A model generated the notes under the pieces. That model ran no database searches. It was not told the DNA's origin and was given only the letters and a program-made list of their open reading frames with translations. A program made the translations under genes and the position numbers. A DNA stretch of 64,000 bases from Rhodoferax sp. (GTDB lineage Bacteria > Pseudomonadota > Gammaproteobacteria > Burkholderiales > Burkholderiaceae_C), in NCBI GenBank assembly GCA_030682475.1, contig JAUXOA010000002.1, forward strand, positions 1 to 64,000. Reading direction: 5' to 3'. Below, piece by piece: positions 1 through 8,757 of this stretch (positions are counted from its first letter, which is position 1; every line of letters starts with the position of its first letter).

Positions 1-87
1 AATACGCGCAACTGGCAGCCCACAGGGCCTGTCACTCTCAACCCGGAACGTGACTCCATCATCTCGGAGCACGCGATGGCAAACCAT
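1..87 (-). other. open frame running off the left edge, unrecognised
   Basis: Below the AlbA_2 fragment, a minus-strand frame beginning at an ATG at 87 is open to the window edge (29 codons, starting MVCHRVLRDDG). It is in a different frame from the AlbA_2 fragment. It could be the continuation of that gene after a frameshift, or a separate gene. No ribosome-binding site is evident and no family is recognised. Confidence 0.25.
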
Positions 88-109
88 ATTCAGCAGTTGG
101 CTGCGTGAA

Positions 110-379
110 TCAGGCGACAACTACCTTGACGCGCGCCGGAAGCTCGTTGCCCACCCTGGCTTGCTGCGGGTTGAACGTAGTCCCCAGCACCTTGCGCGAG
201 GTATCTTCGACACCCCACACCAGATAGCCATTGCGCTGCCCCGCCAGCGCTGCGGCATTGGACAGGGCGGAGATGTATTCACCAATTTGTCGTTCATTGC
301 CCTTGTTGTGCTTGAACTCCAGCCATTCCGTTTCCATGGGGTTCTTCAGCAAGGCTTCCAGCAAGACCGATTCGCTCAT
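110..379 (-). pseudogene. AlbA_2 (Schlafen-type) domain protein, truncated
   Basis: The 89-residue product has the start of an AlbA_2 domain: the WLEFKHN motif near residue 19, then IGEYISALSNAAAL and YLVWGVEDTS. These domains occur at the N-terminus of RecG-like or Schlafen-like helicase and regulator proteins several hundred residues long. Here the frame stops just after VGNE, where family members continue with the rest of the domain. The start codon overlaps the stop of the upstream restriction-modification gene by 4 bp (ATGA), so the two are translationally coupled. The short length suggests a frameshifted remnant, but a genuine short partner of the restriction system cannot be excluded. 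Function in this form is unknown. Confidence 0.6.
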
Positions 380-3300
380 CGCGCAGCCTCCTTCATCGCC
401 AGGGTGATCCGCACCGTTTCCACGCTCACGGTGGTCACGCGGGCCAGCAGGTCGATGACTTTTTCCTTGTAGTCGGCAAAGCGGTAGGTATCGAACTTCT
501 CACGGATGGTCGGGTCTTTCGGTTTCTTTTCCTTGTACTGGTCGAGCACCCAGTCGATGGCGCTGCGGTTGCCGAGTTTGTAAATCCAGGCCTCAGCGGG
601 GATACCGCGCAGCGTGGTTTCGGTGTCGAGCGAGATGCTGCCGGCGGCCGGGTCGGCGCGCAGCAGGGCTTTGGGTGACAAACCGGCGGCGCGGACTTTT
701 TCGTCGGGCGTGTCGGTGCGTGTCAACGGGAACGGCACCACGTTTTCATAGCCGATGTGGAGTTGCATCAACGTCTCGCCCCAGGCGGCCCATTGCCAGA
801 AATCGGCCAGCGTTGCACCGTAGAGCGGAATGCGCGGGAACTCGCGCTTGAGGTTCTGTGCGTACTTCTCGCGGTACAGCGGGTCGTGCAACACGGCGTA
901 GCAGTAGTGGAAGATGGCTTGCTTGGTGATCTTGCGGGCGCCTTTTCGCTTGCCGATCTCGTCCGCGTACTGGGTGGAAAATTGCTTGAGCGCCCAGTCG
1001 GTGATGTTTTCCAAGCGCTGCCCAAGTTCATACCGAAAGAGCGGGAAGCAAATTGAATCTCCATTGACGTGATAGTCCGGTAAGAGATCGCAGCCGATGG
1101 CACTAAACGGTTTGGAACCGCCGAGGTCAAGCAACATAGCCGTATTGTTTTGGTTAACCCCGAAAAACTCCCTTTGCAGATACTGCATCTCATTGAGTTG
1201 CTTCTGAAAATAGAGATTGGTCTTAACAAATGGACGGTACAACGCAGACTGTATGAAATTCTTTGCGAAGTTGTATTCAACGGACCTACTCAAATCATTC
1301 TTTACCGCACGCGACCACTTGATGCGGTATTCGAGCCGATCTCCAAGCCCTTCCCGCTTCCGCAAGTTCCCCTTGAGGCGCACGCGCTCAGCGTTGTATT
1401 CGTCAATCAAGAAGCGAACCTTGCTTTCTACTTGCGAAGAATCAAAGTCATATACCCACTCATCACGCGCGGTAACGACGCCCAGTGAAAATTTACGAAA
1501 AATAGCTTTGACATCCCGGCTGCTCTTCGCCGCTTTAGTTTCCTTGCTCGCCAGCGGCAGCAGTGTGTCGAAGTCGTTGTTCGCAAGGTTGATCCAGTTG
1601 TTCTTTGCATCCGGATTTATGAGGTCGAACTGACGATCTCTGAGTGACCGGCCACTCACAAAACTGAGTTTTTCGCCCGCTTTGGCGTAGTCGCGCACGG
1701 CCTCGTACATGATCTTGCAGCCGTGAGAACCTTTTTTCTTGACGCAAAACCAGATTGCCACGCCAACTCGAATTTGGTCATGAAAGACATTGCCGCCCTC
1801 TTGCCTTCGCCGCTCGCCGCTGGTGCGCGCGTTGCCTTTTAAGTCCACAACCCAGATTTCATTGAACTCGTGCGTGAGCACCTTGCGAAAACCATCAAAG
1901 GTGCGGCTGTCAATGAATGAGCTATTGCTGACAAAGGCAATGACACCGTTCTCGTTCAAGCGGTCGCTGGCCCAGCGGAAGAAGCGCGCGTACATGTCGT
2001 AGAGCTTGGTTTTCTGCGCGGTGCTCTCGGCGATGTAGGTCTGCTTGATGCGTTTGTCGATATCGGGGTATTCGCGGTTCTTGTTGTTGTCGTTCTCATT
2101 CGCCTGATTGGCGTTGTAGGGCGGATTGCCAATGACGACGCTGATCTTGCGGCTGTTCTGGCGCTTGATGCGGGCCACATTTTCTTCGCTCACGCTGCCG
2201 AATAAGCTGGCATTCACGCCCTTTGCCGCGGTGTGCAGGCCGACGTTGTCCAGCGTGTCCACAAAACATAGATTCGGAAACTCTTCGTAGCTGCCGGTGA
2301 TGGCGGCGTAGGTGGCTTCGATGTTCAGGTTGGCCACGTAATAGGGCAGGATGGCGACCTCGTTGGCGTGCAACTCGTGTTTGTATTTGTGCGCCAGCTT
2401 TTTGGGCTGGCCGCGAAAATGCTCCAGCAGTTCGCAGATGAAGGTACCGGTGCCGGTGGCCGGATCCAGGATATCCACATCCTTGTCGATCAGGTTCTTC
2501 TGGAAGTGCTTTTCACACAACCAGTCAGCGCCATCGATCATGAAGCGCACGATCTCGTTGGGTGTGTAGACCACGCCCAGTCGGTCGGCTGCCTTGGCGT
2601 TATAGACCTTGTAAAAGTTTTCGTAGATGACTTTGAGGAAAGTCTGCTTCTCGCCGTGGCTGCCGATTTGTGCGGCGGCGGCGCGAATGGCGGCGTAGTA
2701 GGTTTCCAGGCCCTTGAGGGTGTCCTTCTTGAGGGCGCCAATGAAGAATTCGGCCTCCAGCGCATACAGCTCACGCGCCACGTTGTTGTGCTGGTGAAAG
2801 TCCGAGTCGTCAAAGACCTTGGCAAAGATTTCTTCGGTCAGGATGTGCTGGATCAGCATCTCGCGCACGTCGGCATCGGTGAGCGCGGGGTTAATAGCAT
2901 CTTGCGCATGGGCGAGGAATTTTGTTTCGGCCACGCGAAAGCCGGGGTTCCTGGTGTGCTCCAGTTCGATCATTTCGCGCAAGGCCTTCAGCACGGCGGG
3001 CAAGTCGGTCTTGAACTGCGCCACCGCAGCACGAAAACCGGCAATCTCGGGCCGCTCGAAACCGAAAAACAGTTTGAGCAGCTTGGACAGCGCCTGCGTG
3101 TCGGTCATGTCGCAGCGCAGCACCTCATTACGGTTTTGCCAGAGCACGGCGACGGCATCGTCGCTGAAGATGATGTTGTCTTGCGGGTAGCCCTTTTTGA
3201 ATTTCTTGCTGACCTCGGCGTCAAGGTCGTCGTCGGCGTCTTTCGCTTCCCAGTAGCCCAGCGGCATGCGCAGCTCGTGCAAGAGCGCGCCGTCCACGTT

Positions 3301-3483
3301 GATGTTGGTCTTGGTGGCGGTCTTGAGTGGGTATTCGGCCAGAAAGATCAGCTTGTGCTGCTTGCCCCAGTTCTTGAGCAAATCCTTGAACGCCTCGCGC
3401 ACGATGGTTTCACGTTGGCTGCCACTGACCTTCTTGATGATGTCGAGTTGCTTGAGGTAATCGTTGATGAGGAGTTGGCTCAT
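376..3483 (-). CDS. type IIG-like restriction-modification enzyme (N6-adenine methylase with fused nuclease)
   Basis: This 1035-residue protein probably both methylates adenine and cleaves DNA at its own recognition site. The N-terminal part has a PD-(D/E)XK-like signature: D64, then E79-A-K81 in GYWEAKD. The methylase core follows, with GVVYTPNEIVRFM at about 303-315, the S-adenosylmethionine loop DPATGTGTF at 340-348, and the adenine-methylase motif NPPY at 453-456. The remaining roughly 500 residues should carry target recognition. I see no helicase motifs between nuclease and methylase, which argues against a true type ISP enzyme. The gene precedes and overlaps by 4 bp the truncated AlbA_2 gene. 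Class assignment comes from motif order, not from a database match. Confidence 0.85.
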   Translation of the reverse strand: MSQLLINDYLKQLDIIKKVSGSQRETIVREAFKDLLKNWGKQHKLIFLAEYPLKTATKTNINVDGALLHELRMPLGYWEAKDADDDLDAEVSKKFKKGYPQDNIIFSDDAVAVLWQNRNEVLRCDMTDTQALSKLLKLFFGFERPEIAGFRAAVAQFKTDLPAVLKALREMIELEHTRNPGFRVAETKFLAHAQDAINPALTDADVREMLIQHILTEEIFAKVFDDSDFHQHNNVARELYALEAEFFIGALKKDTLKGLETYYAAIRAAAAQIGSHGEKQTFLKVIYENFYKVYNAKAADRLGVVYTPNEIVRFMIDGADWLCEKHFQKNLIDKDVDILDPATGTGTFICELLEHFRGQPKKLAHKYKHELHANEVAILPYYVANLNIEATYAAITGSYEEFPNLCFVDTLDNVGLHTAAKGVNASLFGSVSEENVARIKRQNSRKISVVIGNPPYNANQANENDNNKNREYPDIDKRIKQTYIAESTAQKTKLYDMYARFFRWASDRLNENGVIAFVSNSSFIDSRTFDGFRKVLTHEFNEIWVVDLKGNARTSGERRRQEGGNVFHDQIRVGVAIWFCVKKKGSHGCKIMYEAVRDYAKAGEKLSFVSGRSLRDRQFDLINPDAKNNWINLANNDFDTLLPLASKETKAAKSSRDVKAIFRKFSLGVVTARDEWVYDFDSSQVESKVRFLIDEYNAERVRLKGNLRKREGLGDRLEYRIKWSRAVKNDLSRSVEYNFAKNFIQSALYRPFVKTNLYFQKQLNEMQYLQREFFGVNQNNTAMLLDLGGSKPFSAIGCDLLPDYHVNGDSICFPLFRYELGQRLENITDWALKQFSTQYADEIGKRKGARKITKQAIFHYCYAVLHDPLYREKYAQNLKREFPRIPLYGATLADFWQWAAWGETLMQLHIGYENVVPFPLTRTDTPDEKVRAAGLSPKALLRADPAAGSISLDTETTLRGIPAEAWIYKLGNRSAIDWVLDQYKEKKPKDPTIREKFDTYRFADYKEKVIDLLARVTTVSVETVRITLAMKEAAR

Positions 3484-3616
3484 GGCTTCCCTGATGTTGT
3501 GGGCTGATTCTAGGTCTACTTTTCACCACAAAAGCCAGTTTTCACACGAGAAGGAAGCACCCATTTGGCCCGCACCATCGGGCCACACGCGCCAAGCACT
3601 CGCGACACCTGTGCAA

Positions 3617-6136
3617 CTACTGCGCCGCACGGCGCAATGTCTCCACCACTGGGCGTCGCAACACCTCGCGCAGGCCCCACCAGCCCGCCGCCAGCGCCAG
3701 CAGGGCACCGCTTAAGGACCCGAACACGGGCACCCAGAGCGAGACGGTCCACTGGAACTCAAACACATACTTCGCCAGCGCCCAGCCCACCACAGTGGCG
3801 ACGGTGGAGGCCAGGAAACCGGCGAGCAAGCCGACGCCAATGAGCTCGGTACGCTGCACCTGGCGCAGCAAACTGCTTCGGGCGCCGAGGGCGCGCATGA
3901 TGGCAAACTCTTTGGCTCTTTCTTCGCGGGTCGCCGTCACCGCAGCAAACAACACCACCAGTCCCGCCGCCAGCGTGAAGCCAAACAGAAACTCCACGGC
4001 ACGAATAACCTGGTCCAGCACGCGCTGAATCTGTAGGATGGTGGTACTCATGTCCACATTCGTGATGTTGGGAAAACTTCGCACCAGAGCATTGTCAAAA
4101 CCTCGGGTGGTGGGCGCCTTGAACGCACTCATGTAGGTGGTCGGCACATTGGGCAGGCTGGTTACCGGGTACATGACAAAGAAATTGGCCCGCATCGAGC
4201 CCCAGTCGACCTTGCGCAAGGAAGTTATTTTGGACTCGGTCTGCACGCCCCCAATGTCAAAGCGCAGGGTGTCGCCCAGCTTGAGGTTGAGGGTGTTGGC
4301 AATGCCTTCTTCCACGCTGATGGCGCCCTGTTCTTCCTCGGTCCAGCGGCCGGCCATCACGTCATTTTGTGGCGGTTTTGTGGCGCTGTTGGAGAGGTTG
4401 AACTCACGGTCCACCAGCCGCTTGGCCCGGTCGTCCGCATAGTCGTCCGGCGTTACGGTTTGCCCGTTGACCGCCACCAGCCGCCCGCGAATCATCGGGT
4501 ACCAGTCAAACTTGCTCACCCCAGCGTCACGCAAGGCCTTGACGAACGCATCGCCCTGTTCCGGCATGACGTTGATCACAAAGCGGTTCGGTGCATCCTG
4601 TGGTGTGGCTTGGCGCCAACTGCTGATAAGGTCGGTGCGCAAAAGCACCAGCAGCACCAGCGCCAGCAAACCCACCGCCAGCGCACTGACCTGCACCACA
4701 GCAAAAACCGGGCGCGCCGAAATCTGCCGGGTGGCCAGCACCAGCCAGCGCGGCGCGGTACTCTCGTTCACACTCCAGCGCAGCAACTTGACGGCCAACC
4801 AGCTTAAAGCGGCAAACACTGCAGTTGCCGCCGCAAAGCCGCCAACCGCAATCAGGCCCAGCTTCACGTCGCTGCTTGCGGCCAGTAGCAGGGTGGCGAA
4901 ACCGGCCACGCCCAGAGCCAGCACGCCGATTGAGGCGGGTTTGAGGTTGCCGACATCGCGGCGGATCACGCGCAGCGGCGGCACCTGGGCCAGTTGCAGC
5001 ACCGGCGGCAGACCAAAAGCCAATAGCAGTGTCAATCCCATCCCCATGCCAAAGATGACCGGCCAAATGCCGGGTGCAGGCAGCGCAGCATCCACCAAAC
5101 CCGCCAGCAGCAACACGAATACATAGTGCACCGCGTAGCCAAAGGCCACCCCCAGGGCGCTGGCCAGCAGACCGATAAAGGTGAACTCGAAGGCATAACT
5201 GGACGCAATGGTGCGCTGACTCAAACCGAGCACGCGCAGCATGGCGCAGTCATCCAGATGGTTGGCAGCAAAGCCGCGTGCCGCCAGTGCCACCGCCACG
5301 GCACTCAGGAGCGCCGCCAGCAAGGCAACGAGGTTGAGAAACTTCTCGGCCCGCTCCAGTGTTTGTCCCAATTCCGGGCGCCCCCCTTGCAGCGACTCCA
5401 CGCGCACACCGCGCACCTCGGGCTTTTTGACTTCAATCAGCGCCCAGTCCACAAAAGATTTGATGCGCCGGTCGTCACCGGCCACCGCCAGTCTGTAGGT
5501 CATTCGGCTGGCCGGCTGGATCAGTTTGGTGGCCTCCACATCAGCGCGGTTGATCATGACGCGTGGTGCAAAATTCATAAAACCGGCGCCGCGGTCGGGC
5601 TCGATCACAATGATTTTTGCAATCCGCAGGCTGGCGTCGCCCAATAGCAACTCATCTCCCATCTGAACACCGATTCCGTCCAGCAAGGGCGCATCGACCC
5701 AGGCCTCACCCGGCCGGGGAATAGTCCGCGTCACGCTGTCCACCCCCCCCGGCTGGCTCGCCACCGTCAGGTTGCCGCGCAGCGGGTAGCCCGACTCCAC
5801 CACCTTCAGGGCCACCAGCTTGGTGCCGCCGCCCTTGGCGTCACTGGCACGGCCCATGGTGGGGAAGCCCAGCGTTTCGACCACCTCCAGGCCCAGCGTG
5901 CGCGCCTTCGCAGCAAACACGGCCGACGTCGGGTTGTCGCTGGAAATCACGGCGTCGCCGCCCAGCAACTGCCGTGCGTCGCGTTGCAAACCGCCTTTGA
6001 GCCGGTCGGCAAAGAATCCAACCGCAGTCAAGGCCGCCACTGCCAGCGTCACGGCCACGATAAGCAAGAGAAGTTCACCCGAGCGCAGATCGCGCCACAA
6101 AGAGCGCCAGCCCAGGCGCCAAAAAGAAATATTCAT
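3617..6136 (-). CDS. FtsX/YbbP-family ABC transporter permease
   Basis: An 839-residue inner-membrane protein with the usual double-FtsX layout. A first transmembrane helix lies near residues 22-45 (GELLLLIVAVTLAVAALTAV), followed by a large periplasmic region with the GGDAVIS motif typical of YbbP-like proteins. Helix groups then follow at about 265-380 and 400-500, a second periplasmic domain, and three C-terminal helices. YbbP-type permeases normally work with a YbbA/LolD-like ATPase in lipoprotein or lipid-related transport or toxin-export complexes. No ATPase gene is adjacent on either side, so the partner must be elsewhere. The specific substrate is unknown. Confidence 0.85.
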   Translation of the reverse strand: MNISFWRLGWRSLWRDLRSGELLLLIVAVTLAVAALTAVGFFADRLKGGLQRDARQLLGGDAVISSDNPTSAVFAAKARTLGLEVVETLGFPTMGRASDAKGGGTKLVALKVVESGYPLRGNLTVASQPGGVDSVTRTIPRPGEAWVDAPLLDGIGVQMGDELLLGDASLRIAKIIVIEPDRGAGFMNFAPRVMINRADVEATKLIQPASRMTYRLAVAGDDRRIKSFVDWALIEVKKPEVRGVRVESLQGGRPELGQTLERAEKFLNLVALLAALLSAVAVALAARGFAANHLDDCAMLRVLGLSQRTIASSYAFEFTFIGLLASALGVAFGYAVHYVFVLLLAGLVDAALPAPGIWPVIFGMGMGLTLLLAFGLPPVLQLAQVPPLRVIRRDVGNLKPASIGVLALGVAGFATLLLAASSDVKLGLIAVGGFAAATAVFAALSWLAVKLLRWSVNESTAPRWLVLATRQISARPVFAVVQVSALAVGLLALVLLVLLRTDLISSWRQATPQDAPNRFVINVMPEQGDAFVKALRDAGVSKFDWYPMIRGRLVAVNGQTVTPDDYADDRAKRLVDREFNLSNSATKPPQNDVMAGRWTEEEQGAISVEEGIANTLNLKLGDTLRFDIGGVQTESKITSLRKVDWGSMRANFFVMYPVTSLPNVPTTYMSAFKAPTTRGFDNALVRSFPNITNVDMSTTILQIQRVLDQVIRAVEFLFGFTLAAGLVVLFAAVTATREERAKEFAIMRALGARSSLLRQVQRTELIGVGLLAGFLASTVATVVGWALAKYVFEFQWTVSLWVPVFGSLSGALLALAAGWWGLREVLRRPVVETLRRAAQ

Positions 6137-6187
6137 GGCGCAACCTTAGCGCATTTTTCTTATGGCGATTGATGAAGGGTTTTGATC

Positions 6188-6223
6188 ATCGAAATAGCCG
6201 GGTTTCACCCCGGCTATTTCGAT
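6188..6223. repeat. perfect 15-bp inverted repeat between fdhD and the permease
   Basis: Arms ATCGAAATAGCCGGG (6188-6202) and its exact complement (6209-6223) flank a 6-base loop. The hairpin lies 24 bp after the fdhD stop, where a terminator is expected, but no T-tract follows on either strand. It may be a Rho-assisted or bidirectional transcription barrier, or an unrelated palindromic element. Confidence 0.7.
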
Positions 6224-6246
6224 TACAGACACCCCACCTCAGCAGA

Positions 6247-7095
6247 TCAAGCCGCAGCCCGCAGCCGCGCCCCTGCCAGCTCCGGCTGCAACTGCAAGCG
6301 TCCGCCACCGGTGTAGCAAAGAAAGCGCTTGTTGGTGGCGCGGCCAATCGTGCACAGGCCCAGGCGTTGCGCTACTTGATGACCCATCTGCGTGATGCCG
6401 CTGCGCGACACCACAATGGGCACACCCATCTGGGCCGACTTGATCACCATCTCGCTGGTCAGGCGCCCGGTGGTGTAGAACACTTTGTCATGGCCCGACA
6501 TGGCTTGGGAGTCTTGCAGCCACATCCAGCCGGCAATGGTGTCGATGGCATTGTGGCGGCCCACATCTTCCACAAACACCAGCATTTCTTCGCCGCGAAA
6601 GAGCGCGCATCCGTGCACCGAGCCCGCCGATTTATAGGTGCTCTCCTGCAGCCGGATGGCATTGACGATAGCGTAGAGCTGCGACTGGGTGAGATGCGCG
6701 TCGGGCAACACCAGGCTGTCCACCTCTGCCATCAGGTCGCCAAACACACTGCCCTGGCCGCAACCGGTGGTGACCACACGTTTGGCGGTGCGCGCCTCAA
6801 TGTCAGAGATGCCTTGCCGTGTTTTGACGGCCGCCGCGCCCACCTCCCAGTCCACGGTAATGGCTTCGACTTCCTGCACCGACTGCACCAAGCGCTGGTT
6901 GCGCAGAAAACCCAGCACCAGCAGTTCCGGCTGGGCGCCCAGCGTCATCAGCGTCACCAGCTCGCGTTTGTCGACGTAGACCGTGAGCGCCCGCTCGGCC
7001 GGAATTGATATCTGTTGCTGCGCACCATACTCGTTGACAGCATCAACTTCGCAGGTCAGCGGCGCACTCGCTTGAGTCAGAAAAGGCAGGGACAT
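6247..7095 (-). CDS. fdhD: formate dehydrogenase accessory sulfurtransferase FdhD
   Basis: FdhD passes sulfur from a cysteine desulfurase to the molybdenum cofactor of formate dehydrogenase in the cytoplasm, which is required for activity. The 282-residue product has the family's VVTTGCGQGSVFGD segment (Cys112), the ED-x-GRHNA motif in VFVEDVGRHNAIDT, and the C-terminal YTTGRLTSEMV and GVPIVVSRSG blocks. The E. coli enzyme has a CxxC pair at the cysteine loop, whereas here only one Cys is present (C-G-Q-G). The frame is open far upstream, but homology starts near MSLPFL, so the ATG at 7095 is chosen. A terminator separates it from the structural operon. Confidence 0.93.
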   Translation of the reverse strand: MSLPFLTQASAPLTCEVDAVNEYGAQQQISIPAERALTVYVDKRELVTLMTLGAQPELLVLGFLRNQRLVQSVQEVEAITVDWEVGAAAVKTRQGISDIEARTAKRVVTTGCGQGSVFGDLMAEVDSLVLPDAHLTQSQLYAIVNAIRLQESTYKSAGSVHGCALFRGEEMLVFVEDVGRHNAIDTIAGWMWLQDSQAMSGHDKVFYTTGRLTSEMVIKSAQMGVPIVVSRSGITQMGHQVAQRLGLCTIGRATNKRFLCYTGGGRLQLQPELAGARLRAAA

Positions 7096-7111
7096 GAATG
7101 CAAGACTACAA

Positions 7112-7147
7112 CAAAAAAAGCCGCCACCTTTCGTGTCGGCCTTTTTG
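7112..7147 (-). terminator. intrinsic terminator after the formate dehydrogenase structural operon
   Basis: On the minus strand, a GC-rich stem (GGCCGACAC pairing imperfectly with GTGGCGGC) is followed by a run of seven Ts. It sits about 15-50 bp past the stop of the small periplasmic protein gene and just before the fdhD start, so it should end the structural operon and leave fdhD with its own promoter. The flanking A-rich arm could also make it work in the other direction. Confidence 0.75.
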
Positions 7148-7162
7148 AGAATGCAGGCGTTG

Positions 7163-7552
7163 TCAGGGCTTTTTGGCAGGGGCAATCGCCGCGGCCGGCG
7201 TTTTGCTGCTGGGTGGGCTGGTTGCGGTAGGTGCGGGTGAATGCGCACCAGCCGCCTCAAGCGGCTTGGCAGCCTCAGGCGGCGTGTACACAAAAAGTCC
7301 CGGGTCAGCACAAGGCGGCATTTCTTTTGCCGGCTTGGTGTCCTTGTTTGCAGCCTTGGCCGTCTTGTAGTAGTGGGCGGCGACCTTGTCCTGCGATTTG
7401 CAAAACTGGTAGGCATCGACCTTGCCGCTCCACGCGGCGCGGGCAGCAGCCTCGGCAGCCTTGGCTTTGACCTCGTCGCTCGGGGGCGGCAGCTTGGCCA
7501 TGACCAGCACCGAGGCAGTGATTAAAAAACTCGCAGCTATCAATTTTTTCAT
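7163..7552 (-). CDS. small exported protein of the formate dehydrogenase operon, unknown function
   Basis: The 129-residue product begins with a Sec signal peptide (KKLIAASFLITASVLVMA). A short Ala/Lys-rich helical stretch follows (residues 27-42), then a segment with two cysteines (YQFCKSQD and MPPCADPGLFVY), and a low-complexity Pro/Ala C-terminus. The two cysteines could form a disulfide in the periplasm. It is the last gene before the operon terminator, 15 bp after the gamma subunit gene, which points to a role at the periplasmic face of the enzyme. No characterised family is recognised. Confidence 0.75.
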   Translation of the reverse strand: MKKLIAASFLITASVLVMAKLPPPSDEVKAKAAEAAARAAWSGKVDAYQFCKSQDKVAAHYYKTAKAANKDTKPAKEMPPCADPGLFVYTPPEAAKPLEAAGAHSPAPTATSPPSSKTPAAAIAPAKKP

Positions 7553-7567
7553 ACGACTTTCCTCGCT

Positions 7568-8746
7568 TTATACGCGTACGGTCTGGCTGGGCGGCAGCGG
7601 CTGGCTACGCTGGGCAGGAATATGGCCGGCCTTTACGTCGTCATACCAGAGCTCATGGTGCTCCCTGGCCCAGGTTTCATCCACGTAGCCGGTCCTCATG
7701 CCTTGGTAAGCGCCCTCGGTGCCCAGTGTACCCAGGTAGATATGGCCCATGAACAAGACAAGCATCAGGATGTTGGACACAGCGTGCACCATGTGGGCCA
7801 CCTGCATCGTGCTGCGTTCATACAGCAGGCCGGGCACCAGCTTGTCCAGGACCAGACCCGAGGCCACCACGACCAGCCCCAGCACAAACACGCCGCCCCA
7901 GAACAGCGCCTTCTCGCCGGCGTTGAAGCGGCCTGACTTGACCTCGTGCTCGCCCAACATGCCACCGCCCTTGAGCAGCCAGTTCAGATCACCCTTGGCC
8001 GGCAGGTTGTCGCGCACGAAGGTCACGATCACAATCAGCAGCGACACGGCAAACACCGGGCCGACAAAGTTGTGTGCGTTTTTTAAAATATAGGCCAACC
8101 AGCCAAACAAGGTGCTGCCCATGACGGGCAGCAGGAAGAACTGGCCGAAGGCCATGACCAGGCCTGAAATAGCCAGAATGACGAAGGAAATCGCGTTCGC
8201 CCAGTGCGCCGAGCGCTCAAACGGTGTGAAGCGCTCAAGCATGCGTCCGGTCGGCTTGCCGTGCAGCTTGATGACGCCCACGCGCCAGTAAAACAGCGCA
8301 ATCGCACCCAGCACAATCAGCACCAGCGCCCCGCCGTAAGGAATGATCCAGTTGTTGCGCACCTGACGCCAGGCCTCACCCGCATTCGTCAGACGCGAGC
8401 CGGGGTATTGCACAAAGGGTTGAATCAGGTTGCCGGCTTCGGGCGCTTCACTTTTGGGCAGGCTGCTGAAGCCTGTAACACCGGCGCCGACCTGGCGCCA
8501 CATGGGGGCATTGTTGCCAGGCTGGACTTTGGTGCGCTCGGCATTGGTCTGGCTGGCGTACTTCGGATCAGCGTCAGCATCCGGCTTGACGTCCATGATG
8601 TTGACACTCTGAACGCCTGGCGTGGTCGCGGTAGCCGGGACCGCCGCTACAGGCTGTACCGGTTCAAGCGCCGCCTTGGTTTGTGCCGCAAGACTGCCGC
8701 ACAAACCAAACGCTAGCAACGTTGTAGCAATAAGTGACCGCAGCAT
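7568..8746 (-). CDS. formate dehydrogenase gamma subunit (membrane cytochrome b)
   Basis: This FdnI/FdoI-like subunit anchors the enzyme and moves electrons from the iron-sulfur subunit to quinone through two b hemes. The 392-residue protein is longer than the roughly 215-residue E. coli subunit: it adds a signal peptide and about 120 residues before the core. The core starts with RFTPFERSAHWANAISF and contains the candidate heme ligands in SAHW, LKNAHNFVGPVF and MVHAVSN, plus MGHIYLGTLG near the end; four helices are visible. The ATG at 8746 is chosen because GGAGG lies 5-6 bases upstream. An in-frame TTG lies 15 bp further up. The gene begins just downstream of, and nearly overlaps, the lipoprotein gene. 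Confidence 0.9.
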   Translation of the reverse strand: MLRSLIATTLLAFGLCGSLAAQTKAALEPVQPVAAVPATATTPGVQSVNIMDVKPDADADPKYASQTNAERTKVQPGNNAPMWRQVGAGVTGFSSLPKSEAPEAGNLIQPFVQYPGSRLTNAGEAWRQVRNNWIIPYGGALVLIVLGAIALFYWRVGVIKLHGKPTGRMLERFTPFERSAHWANAISFVILAISGLVMAFGQFFLLPVMGSTLFGWLAYILKNAHNFVGPVFAVSLLIVIVTFVRDNLPAKGDLNWLLKGGGMLGEHEVKSGRFNAGEKALFWGGVFVLGLVVVASGLVLDKLVPGLLYERSTMQVAHMVHAVSNILMLVLFMGHIYLGTLGTEGAYQGMRTGYVDETWAREHHELWYDDVKAGHIPAQRSQPLPPSQTVRV

Positions 8747-8757
8747 AGAGCCTCCAA

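Noticed and set aside
2368-3507. 379-codon open frame on the plus strand
   Set aside because: It is antisense to the methylase gene, including its nuclease and methylase-flanking regions. The product is repetitive in Val, Gly and Leu with no motifs.
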